Of a DNA stretch of 64,000 nucleotides, positions 25,058-35,552 are shown in pieces. The position numbers and the translations under genes were made by a program. A model generated the notes under the pieces. The model was not told the DNA's origin and did no database searches. It saw nothing but the letters and a program-made list of their open reading frames with translations. Within the stretch, counting starts at the first letter, position 1. Each line of letters opens with the position of its first letter. Source of the DNA: Nitrospira sp. CG24B (GTDB lineage Bacteria > Nitrospirota > Nitrospiria > Nitrospirales > Nitrospiraceae); contig NEWS02000007.1 in the NCBI GenBank assembly GCA_002869845.2, positions 195,320-259,319 on the forward strand, written 5' to 3'.

Positions 25058-27483
25058 ACTTCCGCCGCACCAACCGGGCCGCGCCGTCCAAGCACCTCCC
25101 GACGCCCATCGCGACCCGCGGCCCCCACAATGCCTTCCGATTCCATCTGCTCAATCATACGCGCTGCCCGGGGATAGCCGACCCGCAGTCGTCGCTGGAT
25201 CAGTGAAGCCGAAGCCTGCCCCGTCGACAGCACCAGTTCTTTCGCTTGCTCGTACACCTCGTCTTTCGCCTCTTCCTCAGCCGCCTCCTCCAACTTGAGG
25301 GACTGCAGCTCCTGGTTATAGATCGGCAAGGCCTGTTTCTTCACAAATTCCACCACCGAGCGGACGTCGTCATCCGACACAAAGGACCCATGTAGACGCG
25401 CGAGGCGTCCGGTTCCGGAGGCCAAGTACAGCATATCTCCACGACCGAGGAGAGCCTCCGCTCCGTTCGCATCAAGAATGGTTCGCGAGTCGGTCTTCGA
25501 CGAGACTTGGAACGCAATGCGTGCTGGGAAATTCGCTTTAATCAAGCCGGTCAGCACATCGACGGATGGACGCTGAGTGGCCAACACCAGATGAATGCCG
25601 GACGCCCGGGCCATCTGCGCAAGTCGGGCAATCTTGTCTTCCACATCTTTCGGAGCGACCATCATGAGATCCGCTAGTTCGTCGATCATGACGACGATAA
25701 ACGGCAGCGGTTCCGGCGGCGTCGGTTTCGGCTGCATGCAACCCCGTTCCCCCTCGGCGATTGAGGTTTCACCAGCGGAGAGACGCTCTTCTTCAGAGAG
25801 AAATTTCATCGGAAGCTCAGTCTGCTCGACGCTCGGTGCGTTACTTTCAGCAAACACCTCGTGCAAACCGGCGACCTTTCGATTGTACGCATCAATGTTC
25901 CGCACACCGGCTTCCGCCAGCAGCTTATACCGCCGCTCCATCTCAGCGACGACCCATCCCAGGCCTCTTGCGGCTGACTTGGGGTCCGTAATCACCGGCC
26001 GCAAAAGATGTGGAATGCCTTCATACGATTGGAACTCGAGCATCTTCGGATCAATGAGCAACAGTTTCACTTCACTCGGCTTGGCGGAAAAGAGGATACT
26101 GAGTAGCATCGTGTTCAGGCTGACACTCTTCCCAGCTCCCGTCGCCCCGGCCACCAAAAGATGCGGCATCGCCTTCAAATCTGCCGTGCTGGGCGCACCA
26201 AAGATATCCTTACCCAGCGCCAGTGTGAGCCTGGATCGTGCCCGCCGAAAGGCCTCGCTCATGACGACTTCTTTCAGGGATACCGTTTCTCGAGACCGGT
26301 TCGGCACCTCGATGCCGACCACGGATTTCCCCGGTAACGGGGCAACGATGCGTAAACTCGTCGCCTTCAGCGCCAGCGCCAGGTCGTCGGCCAGATTCAC
26401 AATGCGGGCGACCTTCGTGCCGGGCCCCGGCTCAAATTCGTACATGGTAACGACGGGGCCGGGCCTCACCTCCGTCACAATGCCCTCAATGCCGAAACTC
26501 AGCAATGCGCGTGACAAGATCTCGGACTGTGCTTTGAGTTCCTCATCCGACATCCGATCCATCGGGCCAGAGGGATCACTTAACAGAATCTCCGGGTCAG
26601 GCAGCTGATAGTTTTCGGACTCAGCTGTCGCAACAACCACTTCCGACTCAGTCGTTTGCGCGTCCCATGTCGGGATTGTGACAGGGAATGGCTGGATGAT
26701 GGGACCTGGAGGAGTCTGAGTTGGGGTCAGCTCCAACTCCTCGATCCCGTCAGTGCCTGGCTCCTCTCCTCGAGCGACGGCCGCTGGCTTGGACAACCTG
26801 GCTCGTAACCGTCGATTGCCGATCTCTTTCTCCACCTCAATTGATCGCTCCGGCATCACCGCGAACACCCCTTCGCGGAGAGTGGCCCAATGTTCCGGCA
26901 TCCGACGTACGGCTTCCGCCAAGGACAGAGGGGTTGTTAGCAAGAGGGAGACCAGGAATCCTGTGATGACCAGAATATGGGCCCCGGTTCCGGCAAAGAC
27001 GGCACGGAGTCCCTCGGCGATGGTCTGGCCAACGACACCACCGCCCATCCCGCGGGAAATCATCCCGCTGGTCAGGGTTGGAACCCCCGTCGTTTCAAGA
27101 TGCAGAAAGGCGCTCAAGAAGAAGACTGCGGCTAAGGAGCTGGCGGCCGTCCGCAGCGTAAGACTCACCGGAACCTGAGAGAAACATCGAACTCCCAACC
27201 GCCCCAGCAGCACAGGAAAGAGATAGGCCGCTCCACCGATACCAAAAAAGAACCCACCGGCCAACAACGCACCGAACGAACCAATGAGATTGCGTGGCGG
27301 ATCGGCATCCGGCACACCAGCCGCCAGCATCTTCGCCTCTCCTGGCACAAACGACAGGAAGCTCAAGAGCATCAGCAGACTCAGCGCGATCAAGATTACG
27401 CCGATCACTTCTCGCTGAATATGAGAAGGGGGAGATGGGGCGCGGCGGGCTTCTCCCCGCTTCGCCGAGGTGGTGGCACCCAT
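25054..27483 (-). CDS. ftsK: FtsK/SpoIIIE-type DNA translocase
   Basis: An 809-aa septal DNA pump that clears chromosome ends and activates dimer resolution. N-terminal membrane domain with four helices (about 25-47, 65-92, 107-128, 165-190), a linker to ~290, then the motor: GPVVTMYEFEPGPGTKVARI, GKSVVGIEVPN, Walker A VAGATGAGKSV, Walker B FIVVMIDELADLMMV, LATQRPSVDVLTG. The winged-helix gamma domain (RRLRVGYPRAARMIEQMESEGIVG) would read KOPS sequences. Length and order are standard. ATG at 27483. Confidence 0.95.
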   Translation of the reverse strand: MGATTSAKRGEARRAPSPPSHIQREVIGVILIALSLLMLLSFLSFVPGEAKMLAAGVPDADPPRNLIGSFGALLAGGFFFGIGGAAYLFPVLLGRLGVRCFSQVPVSLTLRTAASSLAAVFFLSAFLHLETTGVPTLTSGMISRGMGGGVVGQTIAEGLRAVFAGTGAHILVITGFLVSLLLTTPLSLAEAVRRMPEHWATLREGVFAVMPERSIEVEKEIGNRRLRARLSKPAAVARGEEPGTDGIEELELTPTQTPPGPIIQPFPVTIPTWDAQTTESEVVVATAESENYQLPDPEILLSDPSGPMDRMSDEELKAQSEILSRALLSFGIEGIVTEVRPGPVVTMYEFEPGPGTKVARIVNLADDLALALKATSLRIVAPLPGKSVVGIEVPNRSRETVSLKEVVMSEAFRRARSRLTLALGKDIFGAPSTADLKAMPHLLVAGATGAGKSVSLNTMLLSILFSAKPSEVKLLLIDPKMLEFQSYEGIPHLLRPVITDPKSAARGLGWVVAEMERRYKLLAEAGVRNIDAYNRKVAGLHEVFAESNAPSVEQTELPMKFLSEEERLSAGETSIAEGERGCMQPKPTPPEPLPFIVVMIDELADLMMVAPKDVEDKIARLAQMARASGIHLVLATQRPSVDVLTGLIKANFPARIAFQVSSKTDSRTILDANGAEALLGRGDMLYLASGTGRLARLHGSFVSDDDVRSVVEFVKKQALPIYNQELQSLKLEEAAEEEAKDEVYEQAKELVLSTGQASASLIQRRLRVGYPRAARMIEQMESEGIVGAAGRDGRREVLGRRGPVGAAEV

Positions 27484-27577
27484 AGAACGAATGCTAACAC
27501 AGGGGCAGGGTCATTTCAAACGAACGCGCATCTGAGTCACCGGCAGTCCCAGCGTGCCTGTCAGACCAATCGACCCG

Positions 27578-28252
27578 TCACAATGGAGCCGATGGCGCTG
27601 TGTGCCGAATGATCTTGCCTTCCACCAGATAGACAACCAACTCAGCGATGTTGGTGGCATGATCGGCCACTCGCTCGAGGGATTTGGCGATAAAGCTCAA
27701 CCGAATGGCGCGTGAAATCGTATGCGGATTTTCCATCATGAAGGAGAGGAGTTCACGAAACAACTGTTCCATGAGATCATCGACGAAGTCATCATCCCCG
27801 ATGACTTTCCGAGCCAGAATGGCATCTTCCTTGACGAAGGCATCGATGCTTTCCTTCACCATGACCCGCGCGAGGCTCCCCATCCGTGGGATATCGATGT
27901 AGGGCTTGAGTTGAGGCTCTTCGTTCAGTTCGATCGCGCGCTCACAGATACTTTCTGACAGGTCACTGATACGTTCGAGCTCAGTGGACAGTTTCATGGC
28001 CGTCGTCACCAACCGCAGATCGCGCGCCGCCGGCTGGTGGAGTGCCAACAACTCAATGCAGGCTTCGTCGATCTCCACATCCATCGCATTCACTTTATGG
28101 TCTCGCTCGATCACGCGGCAGGCCAGGGCCGCATCTCGCGTCACCAATGCGGTCAACGCCTTATCGATTTGGTCTTCTGCGAGACCAGCCATTCGCGCCA
28201 GCTTCGTCTTGAGTTCGGCAAGTTCTTCGTCGAAATGTCGGTGTTGAGCCAT
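27578..28252 (-). CDS. phoU: PhoU, phosphate transport and Pho regulation protein
   Basis: A 224-aa protein of two three-helix PhoU repeats: FDEELAELKTKLARMAGLAEDQ..., RVIERDHKVNAMDVEIDE, ATAMKLSTELERISDLSESI and SLERVADHATNIAELVVY, with the E/D-rich metal-binding patterns. It links the Pst transporter to PhoR and damps the Pho response. Last gene of the pst operon, starting 4 bp after pstB; the ATG at 28252 follows GGGTGA. No phoB or phoR is in the window. Confidence 0.93.
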   Translation of the reverse strand: MAQHRHFDEELAELKTKLARMAGLAEDQIDKALTALVTRDAALACRVIERDHKVNAMDVEIDEACIELLALHQPAARDLRLVTTAMKLSTELERISDLSESICERAIELNEEPQLKPYIDIPRMGSLARVMVKESIDAFVKEDAILARKVIGDDDFVDDLMEQLFRELLSFMMENPHTISRAIRLSFIAKSLERVADHATNIAELVVYLVEGKIIRHTAPSAPL

Positions 28253-28256
28253 AGCG

Positions 28257-29135
28257 TCACCCAAATCGTCCAGTGATGTAGTCTTCCGTCTGCTTCTTCG
28301 AAGGGTTCGTGAACAGCTGCTTCGTGAGACCATATTCGACTAATTGGCCGAGATACATGAACGCGGTCCGATCGGATACCCGGGCAGCCTGCTGCATGTT
28401 GTGCGTCACAATGACGATCGTCAACTCTTTCTTCAACGAAAACAGCAACTCTTCGATGATGCCGGTAGCGATCGGATCTAAGGCGGAGCAGGGTTCATCC
28501 ATCAAAAGCACATCCGGCTTGACGGCGAGAGCCCGCGCAATGCAGAGACGCTGCTGCTGACCGCCGGACAAGCCAAGTGCACTTTTATGGAGTCGGTCCT
28601 TTACTTCCTCCCATAAGCCGGCTCCTCGGAGACTTCGCTCGACGATCTCTTCCAACACCGCCCGATTCTTCAATCCTTGCAGCCGCGGACCGTACGCAAC
28701 ATTTTCATGGATTGATTTGGGGAACGGGTTGGATTTTTGAAACACCATGCCCACACGTTTTCGAAGATCAGTGATATCAATCAACGGATTGAAGATATCT
28801 ACGCCGTCGATGAGGATATTTCCTTCATGCCTCGCGCCTTCGATGAGGTCATTCAAACGATTCATGCAGCGGAGCAGCGTCGATTTCCCGCATCCTGATG
28901 GCCCAATGAAGGCAGTCACTTGGTTTTCTGGAATATCCAAATCAACTTTGAACAGGGCCTGGACCGGCCCATAGAAAAAGTTGAAGCCCTGCACCCGAAG
29001 TTTCGACTTCCCCTGAGCACTGGGCTGAGGCGTCACGTTGGAATCATGTGGGTCCATGCGCTCCATCTCCAGTGAGGACACAGCGGGTGAGAGGGTAGAA
29101 ACACCGGACGTCACGTCAAACTGCTGACCCAGCAT
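28257..29135 (-). CDS. pstB: PstB, phosphate ABC transporter ATPase
   Basis: A 292-aa ABC ATPase: Walker [16 protein letters not shown], signature [16 protein letters not shown], Walker [15 protein letters not shown]-loop [15 protein letters not shown]. The [14 protein letters not shown] segment after Walker A is diagnostic of PstB. About 40 extra N-terminal residues precede the usual start, but the ATG at 29135 has the excellent site GAGGAGGAAAT, so the longer form seems real. It overlaps pstA by 20 bp. Confidence 0.95.
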   Translation of the reverse strand: MLGQQFDVTSGVSTLSPAVSSLEMERMDPHDSNVTPQPSAQGKSKLRVQGFNFFYGPVQALFKVDLDIPENQVTAFIGPSGCGKSTLLRCMNRLNDLIEGARHEGNILIDGVDIFNPLIDITDLRKRVGMVFQKSNPFPKSIHENVAYGPRLQGLKNRAVLEEIVERSLRGAGLWEEVKDRLHKSALGLSGGQQQRLCIARALAVKPDVLLMDEPCSALDPIATGIIEELLFSLKKELTIVIVTHNMQQAARVSDRTAFMYLGQLVEYGLTKQLFTNPSKKQTEDYITGRFG

Positions 29136-30531
29136 ATTTCCTCCTCATTCGATTTCGCAAGAGGATGCCCGTGAGGTTAAGCGTCACCACCACCAGAATC
29201 AACACCAATGTGGTCACATAGACCATCGGCTTGGCAGCTTCCACATTGGGCGATTGGAACCCCACGTCATAAATATGAAACCCCAAATGCATGAACTTTC
29301 GGTCCAGGTGAATAAACGGCCACGTCCAGTCGATCGGCATAGCCGGCGCCAGTTTGACGACGCCGGTCAACATCAAGGGCGCCACCTCGCCCGCGGCACG
29401 AGCCATGGCCAGGATCAGTCCGGTCAAGATGCCTGGAAGCGCCGTGGGAAGCACCACCTTCCATATGGTTTCCCATTTGGTCGCGCCCAAGCCAATCGAC
29501 CCTTCTCGATACTCCCTCGGCACAGCTGCCAGTCCCTCTTCCGTTGCGACGATCACGACAGGAACGGTCAACAGCGCCAGTGTCAATGAGGCCCACAGAA
29601 TTCCACCCGTGCCGAACGTGGGAGTGGGCAGCCGATCAGAAAACCACAGCGCATCCAGCGTGCCCCCGACGCCATACACGAAAAACCCCAACCCGAACAC
29701 ACCGAACACGATCGAGGGAACCCCGGCGAGATTATTGACGGCGATACGAACAATCCGCACAATGACTCCCTGGCGGGCATACTCCCTGAGATACAATGCA
29801 CCGATGACACCAAAGGGGGTCACGACGAAGCTCATGATCATCACCATCAGAACCGTGCCGAAAATGGCTGGGAAAATCCCACCCTCCGTGTTGGCTTCTC
29901 GTGGCTCGGTGGTCAGCACCACCCAGACATTGCCGGCATAGACCCACACCTTCTCCAACTTCGAAAGGTCGTTCGGGCGCAAGACTCGCATGACTTGGCC
30001 GAGCGCCATGGACTTTTCTCTGCCGTTGGCATCGACAACGAGCAACATATACGTACTCTCTGCCTCACTCGATGCCGCCTGTCGAAGCAGTGCCGGGAGG
30101 GACTGCCATACGGCCTCCGATCCTTCAGCCACAGTCTGATCTTCCTTGACCAGCGTCTGGAGCCGTCCATAGAAGTTCCCCCACTCGCGCCGCTCCACCA
30201 TCACGAGATCGGCCGGTGTGGCTCGTTCGACGATCTGATCGGTGTTGATCCACCGATAGTCGAGCCCGTACAAGTCGCGATTGCCGATCTTCATCCTGAT
30301 TCGCGGAATTCCTTTCGGACTCACTTCTTCGCCGGCCAACTGACCGATCACATGTTTTCCGTCCTTCAGCGTCAATTCGACGAGATCAGCCGGCCAAAAA
30401 TACCCGAACCCGTTGAGGAGGATGAGCACCAGAAGCCCACCGATCATGAGGAGCGAGATGGACAGCCCAGCCCCACAGCTCCAAATAAAGAGCTCTCCGC
30501 TCGCCATGAAATGTTTGAGCCACAGTTTCAT
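29116..30531 (-). CDS. pstA: PstA, phosphate ABC transporter permease (long form)
   Basis: A 471-aa permease, against ~290 in E. coli. TM1 (about 16-42) is followed by ~180 hydrophilic residues ([21 protein letters not shown]...) that would lie in the periplasm, then the usual five to six helices with [31 protein letters not shown], the EAA coupling loop. The extension corresponds to that in PstC next door and is also seen in Pseudomonas-type Pst systems. ATG at 30531 with no clear ribosome site, 37 bp after pstC. Confidence 0.92.
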   Translation of the reverse strand: MKLWLKHFMASGELFIWSCGAGLSISLLMIGGLLVLILLNGFGYFWPADLVELTLKDGKHVIGQLAGEEVSPKGIPRIRMKIGNRDLYGLDYRWINTDQIVERATPADLVMVERREWGNFYGRLQTLVKEDQTVAEGSEAVWQSLPALLRQAASSEAESTYMLLVVDANGREKSMALGQVMRVLRPNDLSKLEKVWVYAGNVWVVLTTEPREANTEGGIFPAIFGTVLMVMIMSFVVTPFGVIGALYLREYARQGVIVRIVRIAVNNLAGVPSIVFGVFGLGFFVYGVGGTLDALWFSDRLPTPTFGTGGILWASLTLALLTVPVVIVATEEGLAAVPREYREGSIGLGATKWETIWKVVLPTALPGILTGLILAMARAAGEVAPLMLTGVVKLAPAMPIDWTWPFIHLDRKFMHLGFHIYDVGFQSPNVEAAKPMVYVTTLVLILVVVTLNLTGILLRNRMRRKYAGSAV

Positions 30532-30568
30532 CGAATCAGTCGTGTCCAGTTACGGAAACCCAAGCCAA

Positions 30569-32890
30569 CTAAAATTGGCTATATTTCTCCCTGAGTCGCT
30601 GTCGAACCAGCTCCGCTACCGTATTGAGCAGAAAAGTCGCGATAAAGAGGAGCAACCCCGCCAAAAAGAGTGTGCGATACAAGGTCCCACCATGCGGCGC
30701 TTCAGGGATCTCCACGGCGATATTCGCGGACAGGGTTCGAAACCCGTTGAAGAGGCTCCAATCCATAATCGGCGTATTGCCGGTTGCCATCAGCACGATC
30801 ATGGTCTCGCCAACAGCCCGGCCGAACCCGATCATCAATGCCGAGAAGATGCCTGGGCTGGCCGAGATCAGAACGAGATGGGTGAGCGTTTGCCACCGTG
30901 TGGCCCCGAGGGCCAAGGACCCGGCGATCAGATTCTTTGGCACATTGGAGAGTGCTTCTTCAGAAATGCTGTAGATGATGGGAATGATGGCAAATCCCAT
31001 GGCCACCCAGACTACGATGGCGTTGCGCTGATCATAATTCAGACCGAGATGAGTCTGGAGCCAGGGTTTAAAATGACCATCGAACAAGAAGGACTCCCAC
31101 CACGCGTTGGTCTCAAGGCACCCCCAGACCACGGCGATGATGATCGGCATCATGAGCAGCGCCTCCGCACCAGGCCGCACACGGTGCTTGAGGGAGGCAG
31201 GGAGCAAGAGAAAGAGTACGCTGGAAAGGGCAATGACCAAGGGCATCACCAAGACCATCCCCGTCATGGCGGGAAAGCTCCGCTCCAGGACCGGCGCAAA
31301 CCAGAGGCCGGCCAGAAATCCAAGCACCACGGTGGGCAGCGCGGCCATGATTTCAATTGTAGGCTTGATCTTAGCCCGGAGATTCGGATGCATGAACATG
31401 GCGGTGTAGATGGCGGCTAAGACCGCCAATGGCACCGCCAGGAGTACGGCATAGATGGTGCCCTTAATGGTTCCAAAGATTAACGGGGTTAAGCTGAACT
31501 TGGCCTCAAAGTCGTCCGATCCACTCGATGATTGCCAGACTAGTTCCGGCCGATCATAGCCCTCATACATCACGGGAGAGAACAAGGTAGCCAAGGTGAT
31601 TTCCGGATAGGGGTTTGAAATGTGGTAATGCACCAGACGATTATTTTCGGCGAGACTGACCAGGCCATCCGCCTTGGGAGAAAAATAGGTACTGCGGAGT
31701 GCCCCCTGTTGTGGAGCAAGTGTCAGCAACGTTTGTTCCGACGTCGAATGGTGCAGACGGATTTCTCCCCCGGCATCGGTCGTGATGAATCCCTTATCGC
31801 GCTGGGAAATCGTGATGTCGGTGACCGCACTCTGATGAGGGACAAACCGATGGATACGTGTCATATGGGTCGTATTCGTCGCGGCATGTTCCCGCACAGG
31901 CATCCACACGGCAATCTGCCCGGATGCGTCGCCGACCACAAGACTCCGGTCACTCATCAAATAGGCCAGTGCGGTAATCGCCTCGTTTCCTTCAGAAGCC
32001 TGACTGATCTCAACAAGACCGGGCTTCGCCGGTTCCCGGAGGTCGAAATGATAGACTTTACCGTCTTCCGTACCGACAGCGAGAAGTTCGGCACGACCCG
32101 CGAGTGTGATTGCCGTCACCCGACCAGAGATGCTGGATGTGAGATCGACCTGTGTGATCGACGCCACAACAGTTCCATCGGGACGGGATGCGGTTCGACT
32201 TGTGGTGAGCCAAAGATGCTGGTCTTGAAGTAGCGCGGCAATCCGAACGTCGGAATCCGTGCTCTGGTAGGCTATCTTGGTGATTGGTTGTGGAGTTGGT
32301 GCCGCAACCATTGGAGTCCCCACCGTGACGGACGGGACGATCGAACGTTCGTTCCCTTGGAAGTCCTGAGTAAATTCAATCGTCACAGGAATGACGCGGC
32401 CGTCTTCCGTGCCCATGGCGAGCCGGTGCCCCTTCCCCAATGCTCGAGCGAGCGCTGTGACCGAACCATCCGGCAACAAACCGCGCGAAGGAATCTTTGA
32501 TATGGCCGACGTTGTCTCTCCTAAATAGACAAACTCCAATGAGTCACCGCGCAGGACATAGGCGAATTCTTGATGTTCATCAATACCGATAAGTGCTGAC
32601 GTCGAGAGACGCTCAAGCAGAGCGAGTGCAACCGGCTCAGTCGAGGTCGCGTGAGGAGACTGAAAAAGCGGGATGACTTCCTTGACCAGAAATACGCACA
32701 TCCCGATGATGCAGAGGATAATACTGATCCCACCGGTCTTGATGACGACATTGGTGAATCTATCCGTGATTGATCTGATTTGGCGACGGCTGAAGAGTCC
32801 GCCCACAAGGGCCGGGGTCGGAACGGAACCCCGTCCTGGGGAGGGCTCTCCTTGAAGCACCGGGATCGGAGTGAATGGTGGTACGTTCAT
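30569..32890 (-). CDS. pstC: PstC, phosphate ABC transporter permease with a large beta-rich insert
   Basis: A 773-aa protein. Residues 1-45 are cytoplasmic, TM1 is ~52-72, then ~350 residues with WD40-like repeats (LAVGTEDGKVYHFD, LVVGDASGQIAVWMP, FITTDAGGEIRLHH) predict a periplasmic propeller. From ~455 the PstC permease follows with EIMAALPTVVLGFLAGLWFAP and the coupling loop EALSNVPKNLIAGSLALGATRW. E. coli PstC is ~320 aa; long forms exist in Pseudomonas and others. The insert may sense or deliver phosphate outside the membrane. Second gene of the pst operon, 121 bp after pstS. Confidence 0.93.
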   Translation of the reverse strand: MNVPPFTPIPVLQGEPSPGRGSVPTPALVGGLFSRRQIRSITDRFTNVVIKTGGISIILCIIGMCVFLVKEVIPLFQSPHATSTEPVALALLERLSTSALIGIDEHQEFAYVLRGDSLEFVYLGETTSAISKIPSRGLLPDGSVTALARALGKGHRLAMGTEDGRVIPVTIEFTQDFQGNERSIVPSVTVGTPMVAAPTPQPITKIAYQSTDSDVRIAALLQDQHLWLTTSRTASRPDGTVVASITQVDLTSSISGRVTAITLAGRAELLAVGTEDGKVYHFDLREPAKPGLVEISQASEGNEAITALAYLMSDRSLVVGDASGQIAVWMPVREHAATNTTHMTRIHRFVPHQSAVTDITISQRDKGFITTDAGGEIRLHHSTSEQTLLTLAPQQGALRSTYFSPKADGLVSLAENNRLVHYHISNPYPEITLATLFSPVMYEGYDRPELVWQSSSGSDDFEAKFSLTPLIFGTIKGTIYAVLLAVPLAVLAAIYTAMFMHPNLRAKIKPTIEIMAALPTVVLGFLAGLWFAPVLERSFPAMTGMVLVMPLVIALSSVLFLLLPASLKHRVRPGAEALLMMPIIIAVVWGCLETNAWWESFLFDGHFKPWLQTHLGLNYDQRNAIVVWVAMGFAIIPIIYSISEEALSNVPKNLIAGSLALGATRWQTLTHLVLISASPGIFSALMIGFGRAVGETMIVLMATGNTPIMDWSLFNGFRTLSANIAVEIPEAPHGGTLYRTLFLAGLLLFIATFLLNTVAELVRQRLREKYSQF

Positions 32891-33011
32891 ACTCGAACCG
32901 TGACTACTCTCTCCGTTGTTGCCGCTTCGCCATCCGCCGAGTATGTCTCATAGGATAGTGACCGCCTACACACTGTTCACTGCTGCTCCTCACTGACAAC
33001 TCAGTTGAAAC

Positions 33012-34004
33012 CTATTCTACTTTTGGCAATTCCTTTTCAATCACGCTCTGCGGGAGTGGAAAGAAACCATCCTTGATGACGATGGCTTGCCCTTCCTTGC
33101 TATAAATAAACTTGATGAACTCCTTCACGAGCGGATCAAGCGGCTTGTTCGGAGCTTTATTGACGTACACCAACAAATGCCGCCAGAGGGGATAGGACCC
33201 GTTCATGGCATTGGTCTGTGTGGGAGCCACAAAGGGTGCCCCCTCCTTTTCAGCCAACGGAAGTACTCGCACCCCGGAGGTTAAGTAGCCAATCCCGCTG
33301 TAGCCGATGCCGGACTGATCTTCCGTGATACCCTGCACCACGGAGGCAGAACCTGGCTGCTCTTTGACTTCATCTTTAAAGTCACCGTTCTTGAGCGCAA
33401 ACTCCTTGAAAAATCCGTAGGTGCCGGATGCTGAGTTACGGCCATAGATGCTGATCGGAGAGGTCGCCACTTCGCCCGTCACCCCCAGCTGATCCCACCG
33501 TTCGAGGGTTTGTGACGCGCCAAATCGGCGGGTCTTCGAGAAGATCGCGTCGACCTGCGCCATCGTGAGTCCTTGGACAGAGTTGTCCTTATTGACATAG
33601 ACGGCCAGCGCATCGATGGCGACGGGAAATGCGGTGGGCTTGTACCGGAATTTTCTTTCGAAGGAATCCATCTCGGTATTTTTCATCGCACGGGACATTG
33701 GGCCCAGCTGCGCGGTCCCTTCAATCAGGGCCGGAGGTGCAGTGCTCGATCCCTTGCCTTCGATTTGAATTTTGACGCTTGGATATTGCTTGCGAAATCC
33801 TTCGGCCCACAACGTCATGAGGTTGTTGAGCGTGTCCGAACCGATGCTATTCACATTCCCTGATACCCCGCTGACTTTGAGGTACCCCTTCAAGGCCGGA
33901 TCCAGCACGATGGCGTCGTCGGCATGGGCCGATGGGATTGCAGAAACAAGAGCCCCAAGAAGGGCGATGCAGGTGAGACCAGACTTGGCAGCCGATATGT
34001 TCAT
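33012..34004 (-). CDS. pstS: PstS, periplasmic phosphate-binding protein
   Basis: A 330-aa protein with signal peptide (start MNISAAKSGLTC, cleavage near SAHA-DD). Phosphate-binding parts are visible: GSDTLNNLMTLWAEGF, EGKGSSTAPPALIEG, QLGPMSRAMK, YGRNSASGTYGFF, GIGYSGIGY. The ATG at 34004 follows AAAGGAC; the frame is open 8 codons further up but without a signal-peptide logic. First gene of pstS-C-A-B-phoU, driven by a PHO-box promoter. Confidence 0.95.
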   Translation of the reverse strand: MNISAAKSGLTCIALLGALVSAIPSAHADDAIVLDPALKGYLKVSGVSGNVNSIGSDTLNNLMTLWAEGFRKQYPSVKIQIEGKGSSTAPPALIEGTAQLGPMSRAMKNTEMDSFERKFRYKPTAFPVAIDALAVYVNKDNSVQGLTMAQVDAIFSKTRRFGASQTLERWDQLGVTGEVATSPISIYGRNSASGTYGFFKEFALKNGDFKDEVKEQPGSASVVQGITEDQSGIGYSGIGYLTSGVRVLPLAEKEGAPFVAPTQTNAMNGSYPLWRHLLVYVNKAPNKPLDPLVKEFIKFIYSKEGQAIVIKDGFFPLPQSVIEKELPKVE

Positions 34005-34054
34005 AAACAGTCCTTTCGTAATCACCAACTTATCCCTCTCAGCACAATAACCCT

Positions 34055-34098
34055 GTTATATTGCGACTACATTACGCGAATGTTACAGACGTGTTACA
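34055..34098 (-). promoter_or_regulatory. PHO box and promoter of pstS
   Basis: On the minus strand, TGTAACA (34098-34092), TGTAACA (34087-34081) and CGTAATG (34076-34070) repeat every 11 bp, as PhoB sites do. The last ends 9 nt before the -10 TATAAC (34060-34055), the geometry known from E. coli Pho promoters. Confidence 0.8.
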
Positions 34099-34129
34099 AA
34101 GCAAGCACCCTAGCTTGAACGACCTTGAT

Positions 34130-34156
34130 TAAAGGGGCAGGCTGTGACCTGCCCCT
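34130..34156 (-). terminator. Rho-independent terminator of the porin gene
   Basis: AGGGGCAGG-6 nt-CCTGCCCCT forms a perfect 9-bp stem starting 9 bp past the porin stop codon. Read on the minus strand it is followed by TTTAAT. It separates the porin from pstS. Confidence 0.75.
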
Positions 34157-34164
34157 AGTCATCA

Positions 34165-35508
34165 TCAGAAGTTAAACTGCATCTGCGTCCGGACAATATC
34201 CCCTTCACGGATGTTATAGGGTGCAGTTTGCGTATCGGTACGTCTGCTTCGGGCATAGGCAATCGTGAACTCTAAGGACTTCGCGATTTGCCACTCCATC
34301 CCGACTTCCCATTCCCGAACCACATTGAATGGAGAATTGGTCCGATGCTTCTTTCCGCCGCTGTATTCTTGGTATCGGACATAGGGAATCAGGGTGGTCA
34401 TCCAGGGCTTATTCACATCCCACTTATACATCCCCTGGACGTAGCCGCCCTGGATATCACCTTCTTGAATGGCTGTTCGTGTTGCATTCAATTCCGGCCC
34501 ATGGCCCCAATTCCATTCCGCTTGGAAACCGATTGGTTGCGGATACAGCACGAAATGGACGCCGACTCGCTCATCAAGGATATTCCCATTATTTTCTCGT
34601 ATGGGAGTTGCCGCGAGACCAGTACCCGAAGCCGCCCCAACATTGAACGCCCCACGATACGCATCGACACCGAACTGAATAATCTGCCCGTAGGGCAACT
34701 CCATGGGATAGGTGGCATGGAGGACGATATGTTTATTATCATTACGCTCGTTGACATTGATGGTCTGACCATTGTAGACCCCGACGCCTAAGACGCCGTA
34801 GTCCCCGGATCCCTTGAGGCCAGAGTCAACCAGCTTTCTGAATAATTTCTTAGTCTCAGCCGGCGTGTAATAGATGAAGAAGCCGAGATCCCGTTCGCCC
34901 TGCACCGCACTGTTGATCCCATCGCTTCGGTCGAAGGCCAGCCGACTTTGACTAGACTGCAGAGTTTCAAAGCCAAACGGAACTTTTGACTGCCCTACAC
35001 GAACCCGTAATTCCTTTTCTGCGAAGAACAGAAACGGTACGGGCAGAAAAACATCGGCATAGTAGTCGCGAAGCTGGACAAAGTGATTGCTCTGATCCCC
35101 TGTCGTGCCAGGCACAGTACCTGCAAATTCAGGCTGAATATAGATGGACAGCCAATCCGTCACGTCGCCTGATATGACAAGACGGGCTCGGCGGAATGCG
35201 AAGCCTGTATCATCCCGAATGGTGTTATCGTATTCACTCCGTATCGATTTATCTCCGGGAAGGTAGCTATAACGAGCTTGCACGTAACCACGAATGCTGA
35301 TCTTGTCGAACCATTTCTTGATCGCGGCCCTCTCGGCAATAATTGCATCGTCTCGCTCATGCTCGGCCTTGAGCTTGAGCCATTCTTCTTTCGTGATTTG
35401 TCCCTTCTCGTACAGAAGATCTTCCACGCTGGCTTGAGCCGGATTGGTCTGAAAGAGCAACCCAAGACCGAAGACACACGCGGCAACCGCAAACCACCAT
35501 CGCTTCAT
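34165..35508 (-). CDS. phosphate/polyphosphate-selective porin (OprO/OprP type)
   Basis: A 447-aa outer-membrane protein. Signal peptide MKRWWFAVAACVFGLGLLFQ... cleaved after AQA; a short coiled coil (LYEKGQITKEEWLKLKAEHE) as in OprP-like trimers; then alternating beta strands (IRGYVQARYSYLPG, FAFRRARLVISGDV, LRVRVGQSKVPFGFE). It ends in F (TQMQFNF), the outer-membrane assembly signal. Its PHO-box promoter and its place before pstS support phosphate uptake under starvation. ATG at 35508 follows AGGGAGG. Confidence 0.88.
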   Translation of the reverse strand: MKRWWFAVAACVFGLGLLFQTNPAQASVEDLLYEKGQITKEEWLKLKAEHERDDAIIAERAAIKKWFDKISIRGYVQARYSYLPGDKSIRSEYDNTIRDDTGFAFRRARLVISGDVTDWLSIYIQPEFAGTVPGTTGDQSNHFVQLRDYYADVFLPVPFLFFAEKELRVRVGQSKVPFGFETLQSSQSRLAFDRSDGINSAVQGERDLGFFIYYTPAETKKLFRKLVDSGLKGSGDYGVLGVGVYNGQTINVNERNDNKHIVLHATYPMELPYGQIIQFGVDAYRGAFNVGAASGTGLAATPIRENNGNILDERVGVHFVLYPQPIGFQAEWNWGHGPELNATRTAIQEGDIQGGYVQGMYKWDVNKPWMTTLIPYVRYQEYSGGKKHRTNSPFNVVREWEVGMEWQIAKSLEFTIAYARSRRTDTQTAPYNIREGDIVRTQMQFNF

Positions 35509-35552
35509 TCGATTACCTCCCTCTAGTTGGTCATGTTTCGGATACCTGGCGA

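Noticed and set aside
25595-26608. 337-codon open frame opposite ftsK
   Set aside because: Antisense shadow of the FtsK motor domain; no recognisable motif.
30413-31420. 335-codon open frame opposite pstC/pstA
   Set aside because: Antisense shadow spanning two real genes and their gap; composition is not protein-like.
34005-34054. riboswitch in the pstS leader
   Set aside because: The ~50-nt leader is too short and has no recognised aptamer; the PHO boxes explain the regulation.
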